A stretch of DNA of 64,000 nucleotides. It comes from Roseivirga ehrenbergii. Its GTDB lineage: Bacteria > Bacteroidota > Bacteroidia > Cytophagales > Cyclobacteriaceae. A model generated the notes under the pieces. It searched no databases and was not told where the DNA came from. It was given only the letters and a program-made list of their open reading frames with translations. Positions 43,521 through 52,447 of this stretch are shown here, in pieces. The stretch is taken from positions 39,834 through 103,833 of the forward strand of contig NZ_LQZQ01000006.1 of assembly GCF_001593005.1 (NCBI RefSeq). Reading direction: 5' to 3'. Position numbers and translations under genes: made by a program. The number at the start of each line of letters is the position of its first letter. Position 1 is the stretch's first letter.

Positions 43521-45615
43521 GCAGTCGATATTACTGAGAGTAAGAATAGCTTTTTTAGCTGTGATTGCCTTTGTCTTGGTAGTAATCTACCGGATTGCAG
43601 ACATTCAGTTTGTGCAAGGCGATGATTGGCGAAAACAAGCACAAGAAATTGGGTTGGATTATAAAACAATTAAAGCCACCCGTGGAAGTATTTATGCTGA
43701 TGGTAACGACCTGATGGCGACCTCACTTCCCTTTTACAAAATTGCATTCGATCCTTCGCTTGCAAACGATAATACCTTTAAAACAGGTATTGACTCCCTT
43801 TCACTACTATTGTCGAAATTTTTTCGAGATCTCTCTCCTGGCGAATACCGGAAGAAGATCTCGGAAGCTCGACAGTCTCGCAAACGGTATTTGGTTCTAA
43901 ACAACCGCCTCATTAATTATCAGGATAAGGCCATGATGGAAAAGTGGCCGATTTTTCGGGAAGGCCAAATGATTGGGGGAGTAATATTTGACAAGGAGGA
44001 TAGGAGACATCGTCCTTTTAAAGCTTTAGCCCAACGTACAATTGGCGGTTTAAATATAGATGGTGTAGCTACTGTAGGAATAGAAAAAAGCTTCGATCAT
44101 TATTTGGCAGGTCAAGATGGAAAAGGCTTGTATCAAAGAATTGCAGGTGGTAACTGGATGCCAGTAAATGTAGCTTCAGATGTAAAGCCTAGAAATGGTT
44201 ATGATGTGTACACTACTATCGATATCAACCTTCAAGATGTTGCTCAAAACTCACTTTTGAGGCAGTTAGAGAAGTTTGAAGCGGCCTACGGTACAGTAGT
44301 TTTAATGGAAGTGAAGACAGGTGAAATCAAAGCCATGTCTAACCTTACCAGAACAGAAAGCGGCAATTATGTAGAAGATTATAATTATGCAGTACAAGGC
44401 TTGAACGACCCAGGCTCTACCTTTAAACTGGCTTCAATGTTAGCCCTCTTAGAAGCAGATAAAATTGAGCTTACCGATTCAGTAGATACCAATGACGGTA
44501 CTGTTAAATTTTATGACCGCACAATGGAAGATCAAAGCGCTTGGAAAGGTGGTTATGGTAAATTGACTGTTCAGGAAGTCTTCGAAAAATCATCTAATGT
44601 GGGTATTTCCAAACTGGTAGATCAATACTTTGGTAAGGATCCTCAAAAATACATAGACATTATAAAATCAACAGGTTTAGGGAAACCACTCGATTTTCAA
44701 ATGATAGGTGAAGGTATACCTTATATTAAAAATGTTGATGACAAATCATGGAGTGGAACAAGTTTACCGTGGATGTCAGTAGGGTATGAAACAAGTATTA
44801 CTCCGCTTCAAACCCTAGCTTTTTACAATGCAGTGGCCAACGATGGAAAAATGATTCAGCCTATTATTGTAAAGAGTATTAGGAAAGGAAATCAGATCGT
44901 AGAAGAGTTTGAAGCTAAAACACTTGATAAGAAGATAGCCTCAAAAGCTACACTAGAAAAATTGAAAATCATGCTTGAAGGCGTGGTGGAAAGAGGTACC
45001 GCAAAAAACATTAAAAACGATTATTACAAGATTGCCGGAAAAACTGGAACAGCCCAGAAATTGATTAATGGACGATACTACAAACAGCGCTACTATGCGT
45101 CTTTTGCTGGTTATTTCCCTGCCGATGAGCCTTTGTATTCTTGCATTGTGGTGATTGATGACCCTAAAGGCTGGAACAGTTTCGGAGGAGATGTTTCTGC
45201 GCCTGTTTTCAAAGAAATTGCTGATATGATATTCGCTTTAGACCTTGACTTACACGATAAGTTTGAAGGAGAGCGCTTGGCCAAAGAGGGAACCTTCCCT
45301 GTAATTAGGGCTGGAAATTTCGATGAATTGAATAAGCTGTTAAATCAGTTTGGCATTTCAAATCATATGGAAGAAGAAAATGTAGAATGGGTAAGGGCTA
45401 GTGTTAATAATAATGCGATTGCTTGGAAACCCAATCATTCTCAGTCGAACCTCGTGCCTAATGTGGAAGGAATGACATTGAGAGATGCGCTTTACATACT
45501 GGAAAATAAAGGATTAAGAGTTAATGTTTCTGGTACGGGTCGAGTGCTTAGGCAATCGATTTACGCAGGAAGAAGAATAGAAAAAGGAACAACCATCACG
45601 ATAGAACTAGGGTAA
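43510..45615 (+). CDS. ftsI: Peptidoglycan transpeptidase FtsI (PBP3) with PASTA domain
   Basis: A 701-residue class B penicillin-binding protein that cross-links septal peptidoglycan. Order: N-terminal helix (8-28), pedestal domain, transpeptidase domain with SxxK as STFK (about residue 300), SxN as SSN (FEKSSNVGISK) and KTG as AGKTGTAQ (about 513), then a single C-terminal PASTA domain (residues 640-700, NLVPNVEGMTLRDALYILENKG). The start is GTG 43510, inside the end of ftsL. The C-terminal PASTA is common in Bacteroidetes FtsI. Confidence 0.97.
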   Translation: MNIKQSILLRVRIAFLAVIAFVLVVIYRIADIQFVQGDDWRKQAQEIGLDYKTIKATRGSIYADGNDLMATSLPFYKIAFDPSLANDNTFKTGIDSLSLLLSKFFRDLSPGEYRKKISEARQSRKRYLVLNNRLINYQDKAMMEKWPIFREGQMIGGVIFDKEDRRHRPFKALAQRTIGGLNIDGVATVGIEKSFDHYLAGQDGKGLYQRIAGGNWMPVNVASDVKPRNGYDVYTTIDINLQDVAQNSLLRQLEKFEAAYGTVVLMEVKTGEIKAMSNLTRTESGNYVEDYNYAVQGLNDPGSTFKLASMLALLEADKIELTDSVDTNDGTVKFYDRTMEDQSAWKGGYGKLTVQEVFEKSSNVGISKLVDQYFGKDPQKYIDIIKSTGLGKPLDFQMIGEGIPYIKNVDDKSWSGTSLPWMSVGYETSITPLQTLAFYNAVANDGKMIQPIIVKSIRKGNQIVEEFEAKTLDKKIASKATLEKLKIMLEGVVERGTAKNIKNDYYKIAGKTGTAQKLINGRYYKQRYYASFAGYFPADEPLYSCIVVIDDPKGWNSFGGDVSAPVFKEIADMIFALDLDLHDKFEGERLAKEGTFPVIRAGNFDELNKLLNQFGISNHMEEENVEWVRASVNNNAIAWKPNHSQSNLVPNVEGMTLRDALYILENKGLRVNVSGTGRVLRQSIYAGRRIEKGTTITIELG

Positions 45616-45618
45616 TTC

Positions 45619-47082
45619 ATGTCTGCATTAAAAGACATATTGTATAAAGTGGCTTTGCAGTCAGTATCTGGCGATACAACTGTAGAAGTGGCCGCATTGG
45701 CTTTCGACTCCAGAAAAGTAGAAGCTAATACAGCCTTTATCGCTACGCGTGGTACTCAAGTCGATGGTCACGATTATATAGAACAGGCCATTGAAAAGGG
45801 CGCTGTAGCTATTATTTGTGAAGAATTTCCTGAAAACCTAAATGCTGCCATTACCTACGTTCAGGTGAAGGACAGTAGTGAGGCTTTGGGTATTATGGCT
45901 TCTAACTTCTTTGGAAACCCTAGTACGAAATTGAAGTTGGTAGGCGTTACTGGCACCAATGGAAAAACTACTTGTGTAAGCTTATTATTCCAGTTGTTCA
46001 AGCAACTCGGTTATAATGTTGGCTTGCTTTCTACGGTAGTTAATAAAATCAATGACGAGATAATTGTGGCAACTCACACTACGCCCGATGCCATTCAAAT
46101 GAATGAGTTGATGGCGAAGATGGTAGCTAAAGGTTGTTCACACTGTTTTATGGAAGTCAGTTCACATGCCTTAGTGCAACATCGTGTTTCAGGACTCACT
46201 TTCACAGGAGCGGTTTTCACCAACCTCTCTCACGATCATTTAGATTATCACAAGACTTTCGATGAGTACATCAAAGCGAAGAAGATGCTCTTCGATGGGC
46301 TTCCCTCTTCTGCCTTTGCTTTAACCAATACTGATGATAAGCGAGGGTCGATAATGCTTCAGAATACAAAAGCAACGAAACACAGCTATGCTTTAAAAAC
46401 CATGGCTGATTTCAAAGCAAGAATTCTTTCCAATACCCTACAAGGACTGGAATTAGATATTGAAGGCCATAATGTTTGGTTCAAGTTGATTGGCGATTTC
46501 AATGCTTATAACCTAATGGCGGTATATGGAGCGGCTATTTTGCTAGAAGAAGAACCCGCAGATGTGCTTCAAACTTTATCGGATTTGAACCCAGCGCCAG
46601 GTCGTTTTGAGCAGGTGCTTACCGATACAGGAATCACTGCTATTGTGGATTACGCACATACGCCTGATGCTTTAGAGAATGTGCTTTCTACCATTAAAGT
46701 TTTCCGAAGTGGAAACGAGAAAGTAATTACGGTAGTAGGCTGCGGTGGAAATCGAGATACAACGAAAAGGCCTGAAATGGCAAAAATTGCTTGTGAACTA
46801 AGTGATAAAGTGGTACTCACTTCAGATAATCCACGCTTTGAGGAGCCAATGGCGATTATCGAAGACATGCAAAAAGGCGTGAGCCCGAGCAATTATAGAA
46901 AAACACTGGTAATGGCAGACAGAAGAGAAGCGATTAAAACCGCGTGCTCTATGGCCGAACCTAAAGATATTATCCTAGTGGCGGGAAAAGGTCACGAAAC
47001 CTATCAAGATGTAAAGGGTGTAAAATCCGATTTCGATGATAGAAAAGTATTGAAAGAAATGTTAAACCTAATTCATAAATAA
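45619..47082 (+). CDS. murE: UDP-MurNAc-L-Ala-D-Glu:meso-diaminopimelate ligase
   Basis: A 487-residue cytosolic ATP-dependent ligase that adds the third amino acid to the peptidoglycan peptide. The P-loop GVTGTNGKTT is near residue 111. The carbamylated-lysine region and the substrate motif DNPRFE (near 390) are visible; DNPR indicates meso-diaminopimelate specificity. The domain order is UDP-binding, ATPase and C-terminal ligand-binding. It starts 3 nt after ftsI. Confidence 0.97.
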   Translation: MSALKDILYKVALQSVSGDTTVEVAALAFDSRKVEANTAFIATRGTQVDGHDYIEQAIEKGAVAIICEEFPENLNAAITYVQVKDSSEALGIMASNFFGNPSTKLKLVGVTGTNGKTTCVSLLFQLFKQLGYNVGLLSTVVNKINDEIIVATHTTPDAIQMNELMAKMVAKGCSHCFMEVSSHALVQHRVSGLTFTGAVFTNLSHDHLDYHKTFDEYIKAKKMLFDGLPSSAFALTNTDDKRGSIMLQNTKATKHSYALKTMADFKARILSNTLQGLELDIEGHNVWFKLIGDFNAYNLMAVYGAAILLEEEPADVLQTLSDLNPAPGRFEQVLTDTGITAIVDYAHTPDALENVLSTIKVFRSGNEKVITVVGCGGNRDTTKRPEMAKIACELSDKVVLTSDNPRFEEPMAIIEDMQKGVSPSNYRKTLVMADRREAIKTACSMAEPKDIILVAGKGHETYQDVKGVKSDFDDRKVLKEMLNLIHK

Positions 47083-47157
47083 AATACGATTGACGATGTC
47101 AGAGCTCAGAAAACCGATTTTCTAAACTCTAGCGTCTAAAATTTAAAACCTATTAGA

Positions 47158-48372
47158 ATGCTATACTACCTATTCAATTATTTAGATAGAGAGTTTGATT
47201 TGGTTGGCGCGGGAGTGTTTCAGTACATCTCTTTCCGTGCGGGTATGGCTGTGCTTTTGTCTTTGTTAATCACCATTACTTTCGGTGAGAAGCTGATCAA
47301 TATGCTTCGAAACAAACAAGTAGGCGAGAGCATTAGAGATTTAGGTTTAGAAGGCCAAATGGCCAAAAAAGGAACACCAACCATGGGTGGACTTATCATT
47401 ATAGCCGCCATTGTAATTCCAACTTTGCTCTTCGCGAAGCTTGAAAATATTTATGTCATTCTTTTGTTAATCACCACTTTGGGTTTAGGAGCCATTGGCT
47501 TTTTAGACGATTACATCAAGGTTTTTAAGAAGAACAAAGAGGGGCTTGCCGGTAAATTTAAAGTGGTAGGTCAGGTGGGAATTGGCCTTTTGGTAGGTGC
47601 TGTACTTTACTTCAACGATGATGTAGTGGTAAGGGAATTCAACCCTGTTCCACAAGAGCAAACTATCTCGGTAACAGAAGCACCAAATTATGTTGATAGC
47701 AAATCTACTACAACCACAATTCCTTTTGTGAAGAATAATGAGTTGGATTATGATGCTTTCAACCCAACAGATAACAAGTGGATTACTGCAGCCATTTACA
47801 TTTTGGTGGTGATTTTCTTTGTTACAGCCATTTCTAACGGAGCCAATATTACAGATGGAATTGACGGATTGGCTGCGGGCACATCGGCCATTATAGGCCT
47901 TACGCTGGCAATTTTCGCCTACATATCGGGTAACGCTATTTTCTCTGATTATCTGAACGTAATGTTCATTCCAAATTCTGGAGAGCTCGTAATTTTCTGT
48001 ACTGCCTTTGTGGGGGCTTGCGTAGGTTTTTTATGGTACAACTCTTATCCGGCTCAAGTTTTTATGGGCGATACAGGTAGTCTTTCATTGGGTGGAATCA
48101 TCGCTGTGCTGGCTTTGGTACTCCGAAAAGAACTTTTGATTCCAGTATTGTGTGGAATCTTTGTGATCGAAAATCTCTCTGTAATTATTCAGGTGAGTTA
48201 TTTCAAATACACAAAAAAGAAATATGGAGAAGGAAGGAGAATCTTTAGGATGTCGCCTTTACATCACCACTATCAAAAAATGGAAATTCCAGAAGCCAAG
48301 ATTGTAACAAGGTTCTGGATTGTGGGAATTCTGTTGGCGATTATAACATTGGCAACATTGAAATTGAGATAA
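47158..48372 (+). CDS. mraY: Phospho-MurNAc-pentapeptide transferase
   Basis: A 404-residue polytopic membrane enzyme that makes lipid I from UDP-MurNAc-pentapeptide and undecaprenyl phosphate. Conserved: [26 protein letters not shown] (catalytic Asp-Asp), [27 protein letters not shown] and the basic MSPLHHHYQ block. A hydrophilic insert of about 55 residues (153-208, with [14 protein letters not shown]) interrupts the chain between helices. A similar periplasmic loop occurs in Bacteroidetes MraY. Confidence 0.97.
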   Translation: MLYYLFNYLDREFDLVGAGVFQYISFRAGMAVLLSLLITITFGEKLINMLRNKQVGESIRDLGLEGQMAKKGTPTMGGLIIIAAIVIPTLLFAKLENIYVILLLITTLGLGAIGFLDDYIKVFKKNKEGLAGKFKVVGQVGIGLLVGAVLYFNDDVVVREFNPVPQEQTISVTEAPNYVDSKSTTTTIPFVKNNELDYDAFNPTDNKWITAAIYILVVIFFVTAISNGANITDGIDGLAAGTSAIIGLTLAIFAYISGNAIFSDYLNVMFIPNSGELVIFCTAFVGACVGFLWYNSYPAQVFMGDTGSLSLGGIIAVLALVLRKELLIPVLCGIFVIENLSVIIQVSYFKYTKKKYGEGRRIFRMSPLHHHYQKMEIPEAKIVTRFWIVGILLAIITLATLKLR

Positions 48373-48424
48373 CGAAGAATGTTTGATTTACGAGGTTTAA
48401 TGTAAGAGTTAGAAAGAGTACATT

Positions 48425-48826
48425 TTGAATAGACAGGACATCATAAAGAGGCATAGAAAGTTTGTACTAGATATAGTACATGTCTGTGATGCTTTGCCCA
48501 AGAGCTATTCAAATGGTGTTTTTGCTAGACAGCTTATTAGAGCGTCAAGTTCAGTAGGGGCTAACTACAGGGCTGCTGGTAGAGGTAAATCGACTGCTGA
48601 TTTTATCAATAAGCTCAAGATTGTTGAAGAGGAAGCAGATGAGTGTAGCTACTTCTTAGATCTTATTTTGGCATTGAATAGAAGTAATACGTCTGAAGTC
48701 CAAAGGCTAATAAAAGAGTCAGAAGAGATTTTGGCAATGACAGTTGCAGCTATTAAGACTGCTAGAAGCAATGCAGCTTCTAATACTCGTACATCAAACA
48801 TGGTAAATCGTAACTCTGAACAATGA
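48425..48826 (+). CDS. Four-helix-bundle protein (23S rRNA intervening-sequence type)
   Basis: A 133-residue all-helical protein of the four helix bundle family (TIGR02436; the IVS-encoded S23 group, related to Avd). Family features: RHRKFVLDIVHVCDALP, NGVFARQLIRASSSVGANYRAAGRGKS (basic stretch), the DFINKLKIVEEEADECSYFLDLI helix and EEILAMTVAAIKTARS. Members often bind nucleic acid; some are inserted in rRNA genes. Here it sits between mraY and murD, where dcw clusters normally have no gene. The start is TTG 48425. It overlaps murD by 4 nt (ATGA), so it is part of the operon. Confidence 0.88.
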   Translation: MNRQDIIKRHRKFVLDIVHVCDALPKSYSNGVFARQLIRASSSVGANYRAAGRGKSTADFINKLKIVEEEADECSYFLDLILALNRSNTSEVQRLIKESEEILAMTVAAIKTARSNAASNTRTSNMVNRNSEQ

Positions 48827-50151
48827 AACGAAAACTAACCATACTAGGCGCAGGCGAAAGCGGAACAGGAGCGGCATTGCTTGGGAAAGCAAAAGGCTAT
48901 GATGTGTTCGTGTCTGATATGGGGCAGATCAAAGCACAGTATGTTCAGGAGTTAGAGGCCAATGATATTGAGTTTGAAAGCGGAAAACATTCAGAAGATC
49001 GAATTTTAGAAAGTGACTTGGTAATTAAAAGCCCTGGAATTCCTGAATCAGCTCCTCTGATTAAGAAACTCAGAGCCAAAGGGAATTTAATCATTGGCGA
49101 AATCGAGTTCGCAGCTAGGCATACAGCCGCAAAGTTGATTGGCATAACAGGAACAAACGGTAAAACCACTACCACGCTTTTGACATATCACCTTCTAAAA
49201 GAAGGAGGGTTTAACGTAGGTCTTGGCGGAAATGTAGGAAAAAGTTTAGCACGTCAGGTGATCGAAGATCAACACGATTGGTACGTGCTAGAGTTAAGCA
49301 GTTTTCAGTTGGATGACTGCTACGAATTGAAATTAAACATTGCTGTTGTATTAAATATCACTCCAGATCATTTGGATAGGTACGATTACGACTTCGAAAA
49401 ATATATCGCATCGAAGATGCGCATATTTCACCTTGTACACCTGGGCGGTCATGCCATTTATTGGAACGATGACCACCAAATTGGGAAGAACATTTCTAAA
49501 GCCGCTCGCGGCCTGAAAGTTCATCCTTATTCGCTTGGAGGAGACGTTTCCGAGATTAACAATGATAGGTTGTTTTTTACCCCTTTAAACGTTGAGGTAT
49601 CTGCCCCCAGAGCAGATATCTCAATAAAGGGGCAACACAATATGCTCAATGCCAAAGCCGCAGGTTATGCCGCAAGTTTGGCAGGGGTAAGTGATGAAGC
49701 CATTATTCGTGGTTTTAAAAACTTCAAAAATGCACCGCACCGATTGGAGCCAGTAAGGGAAATTAACGGAGCGAAATACATTAATGATTCAAAAGCGACT
49801 AATGTGGATTCTGTCTACTATGCTTTGGATGCGGTTGAAGCACCTATTGTTTGGATTGCGGGTGGGGTAGATAAAGGAAATGATTACAGCCTAATTCAGG
49901 CTTTGGTACAGAATAAAGTAAAAGGCTTGATCTGTTTGGGAAAAGATAATTCGAAACTCTTTACGGCTTTCGAAAATATAGTACCCAGCATTCAGGCGAC
50001 TGATGATTTGATAAAAGCGATTAGAATGGCCAAGGAATTGGCAAAACCGGGCGATACGGTGTTGCTATCTCCGGCTTGTGCAAGCTTCGATTTGTTCAAG
50101 AACTATGAAGATCGCGGAGATCAGTTTAGAACAGCAGTTTTAGCCATTTAA
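48823..50151 (+). CDS. murD: UDP-MurNAc-L-alanine:D-glutamate ligase
   Basis: A 442-residue cytosolic ligase that adds D-glutamate to UDP-MurNAc-L-Ala. The P-loop GITGTNGKTTT is near residue 107. Other motifs are LNITPDHLDRYD, NDSKATNVDSVYYAL and the C-terminal LSPACASFDLFKNYEDRGDQF. The N-terminal UDP-binding motif is GAGESGTGAALLGK. Its start overlaps the four-helix-bundle gene. Confidence 0.97.
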   Translation: MKRKLTILGAGESGTGAALLGKAKGYDVFVSDMGQIKAQYVQELEANDIEFESGKHSEDRILESDLVIKSPGIPESAPLIKKLRAKGNLIIGEIEFAARHTAAKLIGITGTNGKTTTTLLTYHLLKEGGFNVGLGGNVGKSLARQVIEDQHDWYVLELSSFQLDDCYELKLNIAVVLNITPDHLDRYDYDFEKYIASKMRIFHLVHLGGHAIYWNDDHQIGKNISKAARGLKVHPYSLGGDVSEINNDRLFFTPLNVEVSAPRADISIKGQHNMLNAKAAGYAASLAGVSDEAIIRGFKNFKNAPHRLEPVREINGAKYINDSKATNVDSVYYALDAVEAPIVWIAGGVDKGNDYSLIQALVQNKVKGLICLGKDNSKLFTAFENIVPSIQATDDLIKAIRMAKELAKPGDTVLLSPACASFDLFKNYEDRGDQFRTAVLAI

Positions 50152-50171
50152 AATAGAATATAGAAAATACG

Positions 50172-51332
50172 ATGTTAGTAAAATTGAAAACATGGACCGA
50201 TAAACACCTTCAGGGCGATCCCGTCATTTGGGTGGTGGTGCTATGCCTTTCTCTCATTAGTATTTTGGTGGTTTATAGTGCAACGGGCTCCTTGGCTTAC
50301 AAACAAATGGGGGGAAATACAGAGTATTACCTTATTCGTCATACCATTATGGTAGGTTTGGCCATGGTGGTAATGTGGGTGGCTCATAAAATTGACTACC
50401 GCTATTATTCTAAAATTACCCGATACGCACTTTTCGTTTCTGTGCCATTATTGCTTTATGCATGGCAAGCAGGCTCAACTGTAAATGAAGCTTCTCGTTG
50501 GATTGAGTTGCCATTTATTGGTTTGCAATTTCAGCCTTCTGATTTGGCTAAAATGGCTCTGATTGCTGGTTTAGCTAGTATGTTGGCCAAAAGGCAACAG
50601 AATATTGCCAATATCAAAGAATCATTGATTCCAATGTTGGCATGGTGTGGCGCGATTTGCGGACTTATTGCAATGACCAATATTTCGACCGCAATTTTAC
50701 TCTTCCTTACCTGTATGTTGCTTTTGTTTATCGGTCGAGTACCGCCTAAATACTTGGCCATGTTGGTGGTTGTAGGTGCTTTCGTAGGCGTACTAGCCAT
50801 GAGTTTTGGTCAGCGTGGTGGAACTGCAATTAGCAGGGTAACTGACTTCATCAGTCAAGAAGAGGTCCCTTATCAGGCTCAACAATCTTATATCGCTATC
50901 GCCACAGGCGGAGTAATTGGGAAAGGGCCAGGTAAAAGTGACCAAAGAAATTTCCTTCCATATCCTTATTCAGATTTTGTGTATGCCATCATTATCGAAG
51001 AGTATGGAATGATTGGAGGCGTGTTCGTTTTGTTCCTCTATTTAGTACTGCTCTATAGAGGGATGCGAGTAATGGCCAACAGTGACAGGGCATTTGGAGG
51101 ACTGCTTTCAGCAGGGCTCAGTTTCGCCATTGTAATTCAGGCCTTGGTGAATATTGGCGTTGTGGTTGGGTTAGGTCCTGTAACAGGTCAAACATTACCA
51201 TTGATTAGTATGGGGGGAACCTCGCTACTATTCACTGGGCTTTCCTTGGGAATTATCCTGAGCGTGAGCCGAGGAGAACAAGAAAGTTTTTCGCCTATCA
51301 ATGGCGATCTAAGAAATACAGCTAAAGCATAA
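50172..51332 (+). CDS. ftsW: Peptidoglycan glycosyltransferase FtsW
   Basis: A 386-residue SEDS-family membrane protein with about ten helices. It polymerises septal glycan strands together with FtsI. Conserved SEDS elements: the ELPFIGLQFQPSDLAKMALI loop, the large periplasmic loop with the AQQSYIAIATGGVIGKGPGKSDQRNFLPYPYSDFVYAIIIEEYG block (key Asp in LPYPYSDFVYA), and GQTLPLISMGGTSLLFTGLSLG. The stop at 51332 lies directly before murG. Confidence 0.97.
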   Translation: MLVKLKTWTDKHLQGDPVIWVVVLCLSLISILVVYSATGSLAYKQMGGNTEYYLIRHTIMVGLAMVVMWVAHKIDYRYYSKITRYALFVSVPLLLYAWQAGSTVNEASRWIELPFIGLQFQPSDLAKMALIAGLASMLAKRQQNIANIKESLIPMLAWCGAICGLIAMTNISTAILLFLTCMLLLFIGRVPPKYLAMLVVVGAFVGVLAMSFGQRGGTAISRVTDFISQEEVPYQAQQSYIAIATGGVIGKGPGKSDQRNFLPYPYSDFVYAIIIEEYGMIGGVFVLFLYLVLLYRGMRVMANSDRAFGGLLSAGLSFAIVIQALVNIGVVVGLGPVTGQTLPLISMGGTSLLFTGLSLGIILSVSRGEQESFSPINGDLRNTAKA

Positions 51333-51337
51333 TAACC

Positions 51338-52447
51338 ATAGAAAATAAACAACCATATCGAATCATTATCAGCGGAGGCGGCACAGGCGGGCATATTTAC
51401 CCAGCTATTGCCATTGCCAATGCTTTTAAAGCGCGTTTCGGTGATGCTGAAATTCTTTTTGTGGGTGCCGAAGGAAAAATGGAAATGCAGAAAGTGCCTG
51501 AAGCGGGATATAAAATCATCGGTCTTTGGATCAGTGGTTTGCAGCGCAGACTCACTTTCGACAATCTTCTTTTCCCAGTAAAGCTGGTGAACAGTCTCAG
51601 CAAAAGTGCGGGGATTATTAGAAGGTTTAGGCCACATGCAGTGGTAGGTGTTGGTGGTTATGCTAGCGGCCCTTTATTAAGAGTGGCTTCGCGAAAAGGA
51701 ATTCCAGCAGTGATTCAGGAACAGAATTCATATGCAGGTCTTACCAATAAATTATTGGCAAAGAAGGTGCAAAAGATATGCGTAGCGTATCCTGGCATGG
51801 AACAATTCTTCCCGACCAACAAAATCGCTTTTACGGGAAATCCTGTCAGAAAAGACATAGTGGATTTAGCAGGAAAGAAAGAAGCTGCTTTGAAGCATTT
51901 TGGTCTGAGTGATGCACCAGTTTTGATGATTTTAGGAGGAAGCCTTGGTGCCAGAACCCTTAATGATAGCATGGTTCTAGGCTTAGAGAAATTAAAGGAA
52001 GAAGGTGTTCAAGTGATTTGGCAGTGTGGTAAGTTTTATCATGCTGAAATGAAAAAGAAACTTGAGGCTTCTGGAGATGCAAAAGGCATTCTTCTTTTCG
52101 AGTTTTTGAAGGAAATGGATTTGGCCTATGCTGCAGCAGACGTTGTGATTTCCAGAGCGGGTGCATTATCAGTTTCTGAATTGAGCATTGCTGCCAAGCC
52201 GACAATTTTTGTGCCTTCGCCCAACGTAGCCGAAGACCACCAAACCAAAAACGCGAAAGCTTTGGTAGATAATGAGGCCGCCATTTTGGTGAAGGATGTG
52301 GAAGCCAGAGAGAAATTAATAGACGAAGCCATTGCGCTAATCCGCGATCAGGAAAAGCAAGAAAGGTTGAGTGAAAAAATAAAGGCATTGGCTAAACCCA
52401 ATGCTGCTGACGAAATAGTTGACGAGATTTTAAAATTGATAGCGTGA
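51338..52447 (+). CDS. murG: UDP-GlcNAc transferase MurG (non-canonical start)
   Basis: Peripheral membrane glycosyltransferase that converts lipid I to lipid II. The essential N-terminal glycine loop ISGGGTGGHIYPAIAIA (from about 51362) is in frame only upstream of any ATG, GTG or TTG that keeps it: the frame is open from a TAA at 51323-51325, and the candidate starts are ATA codons at 51329, 51332 and 51338. ATA 51338 (ATA GAA AAT AAA CAA CCA) gives 369 residues and an MENKQPYRIIISG-like start. The shorter ATG at 51461 would remove the glycine loop. The C-terminal UDP-GlcNAc site (SRAGALSVSELSIAAKPTIFVPSPNVAEDHQTKNA) is intact. Confidence 0.85.
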   Translation: MENKQPYRIIISGGGTGGHIYPAIAIANAFKARFGDAEILFVGAEGKMEMQKVPEAGYKIIGLWISGLQRRLTFDNLLFPVKLVNSLSKSAGIIRRFRPHAVVGVGGYASGPLLRVASRKGIPAVIQEQNSYAGLTNKLLAKKVQKICVAYPGMEQFFPTNKIAFTGNPVRKDIVDLAGKKEAALKHFGLSDAPVLMILGGSLGARTLNDSMVLGLEKLKEEGVQVIWQCGKFYHAEMKKKLEASGDAKGILLFEFLKEMDLAYAAADVVISRAGALSVSELSIAAKPTIFVPSPNVAEDHQTKNAKALVDNEAAILVKDVEAREKLIDEAIALIRDQEKQERLSEKIKALAKPNAADEIVDEILKLIA

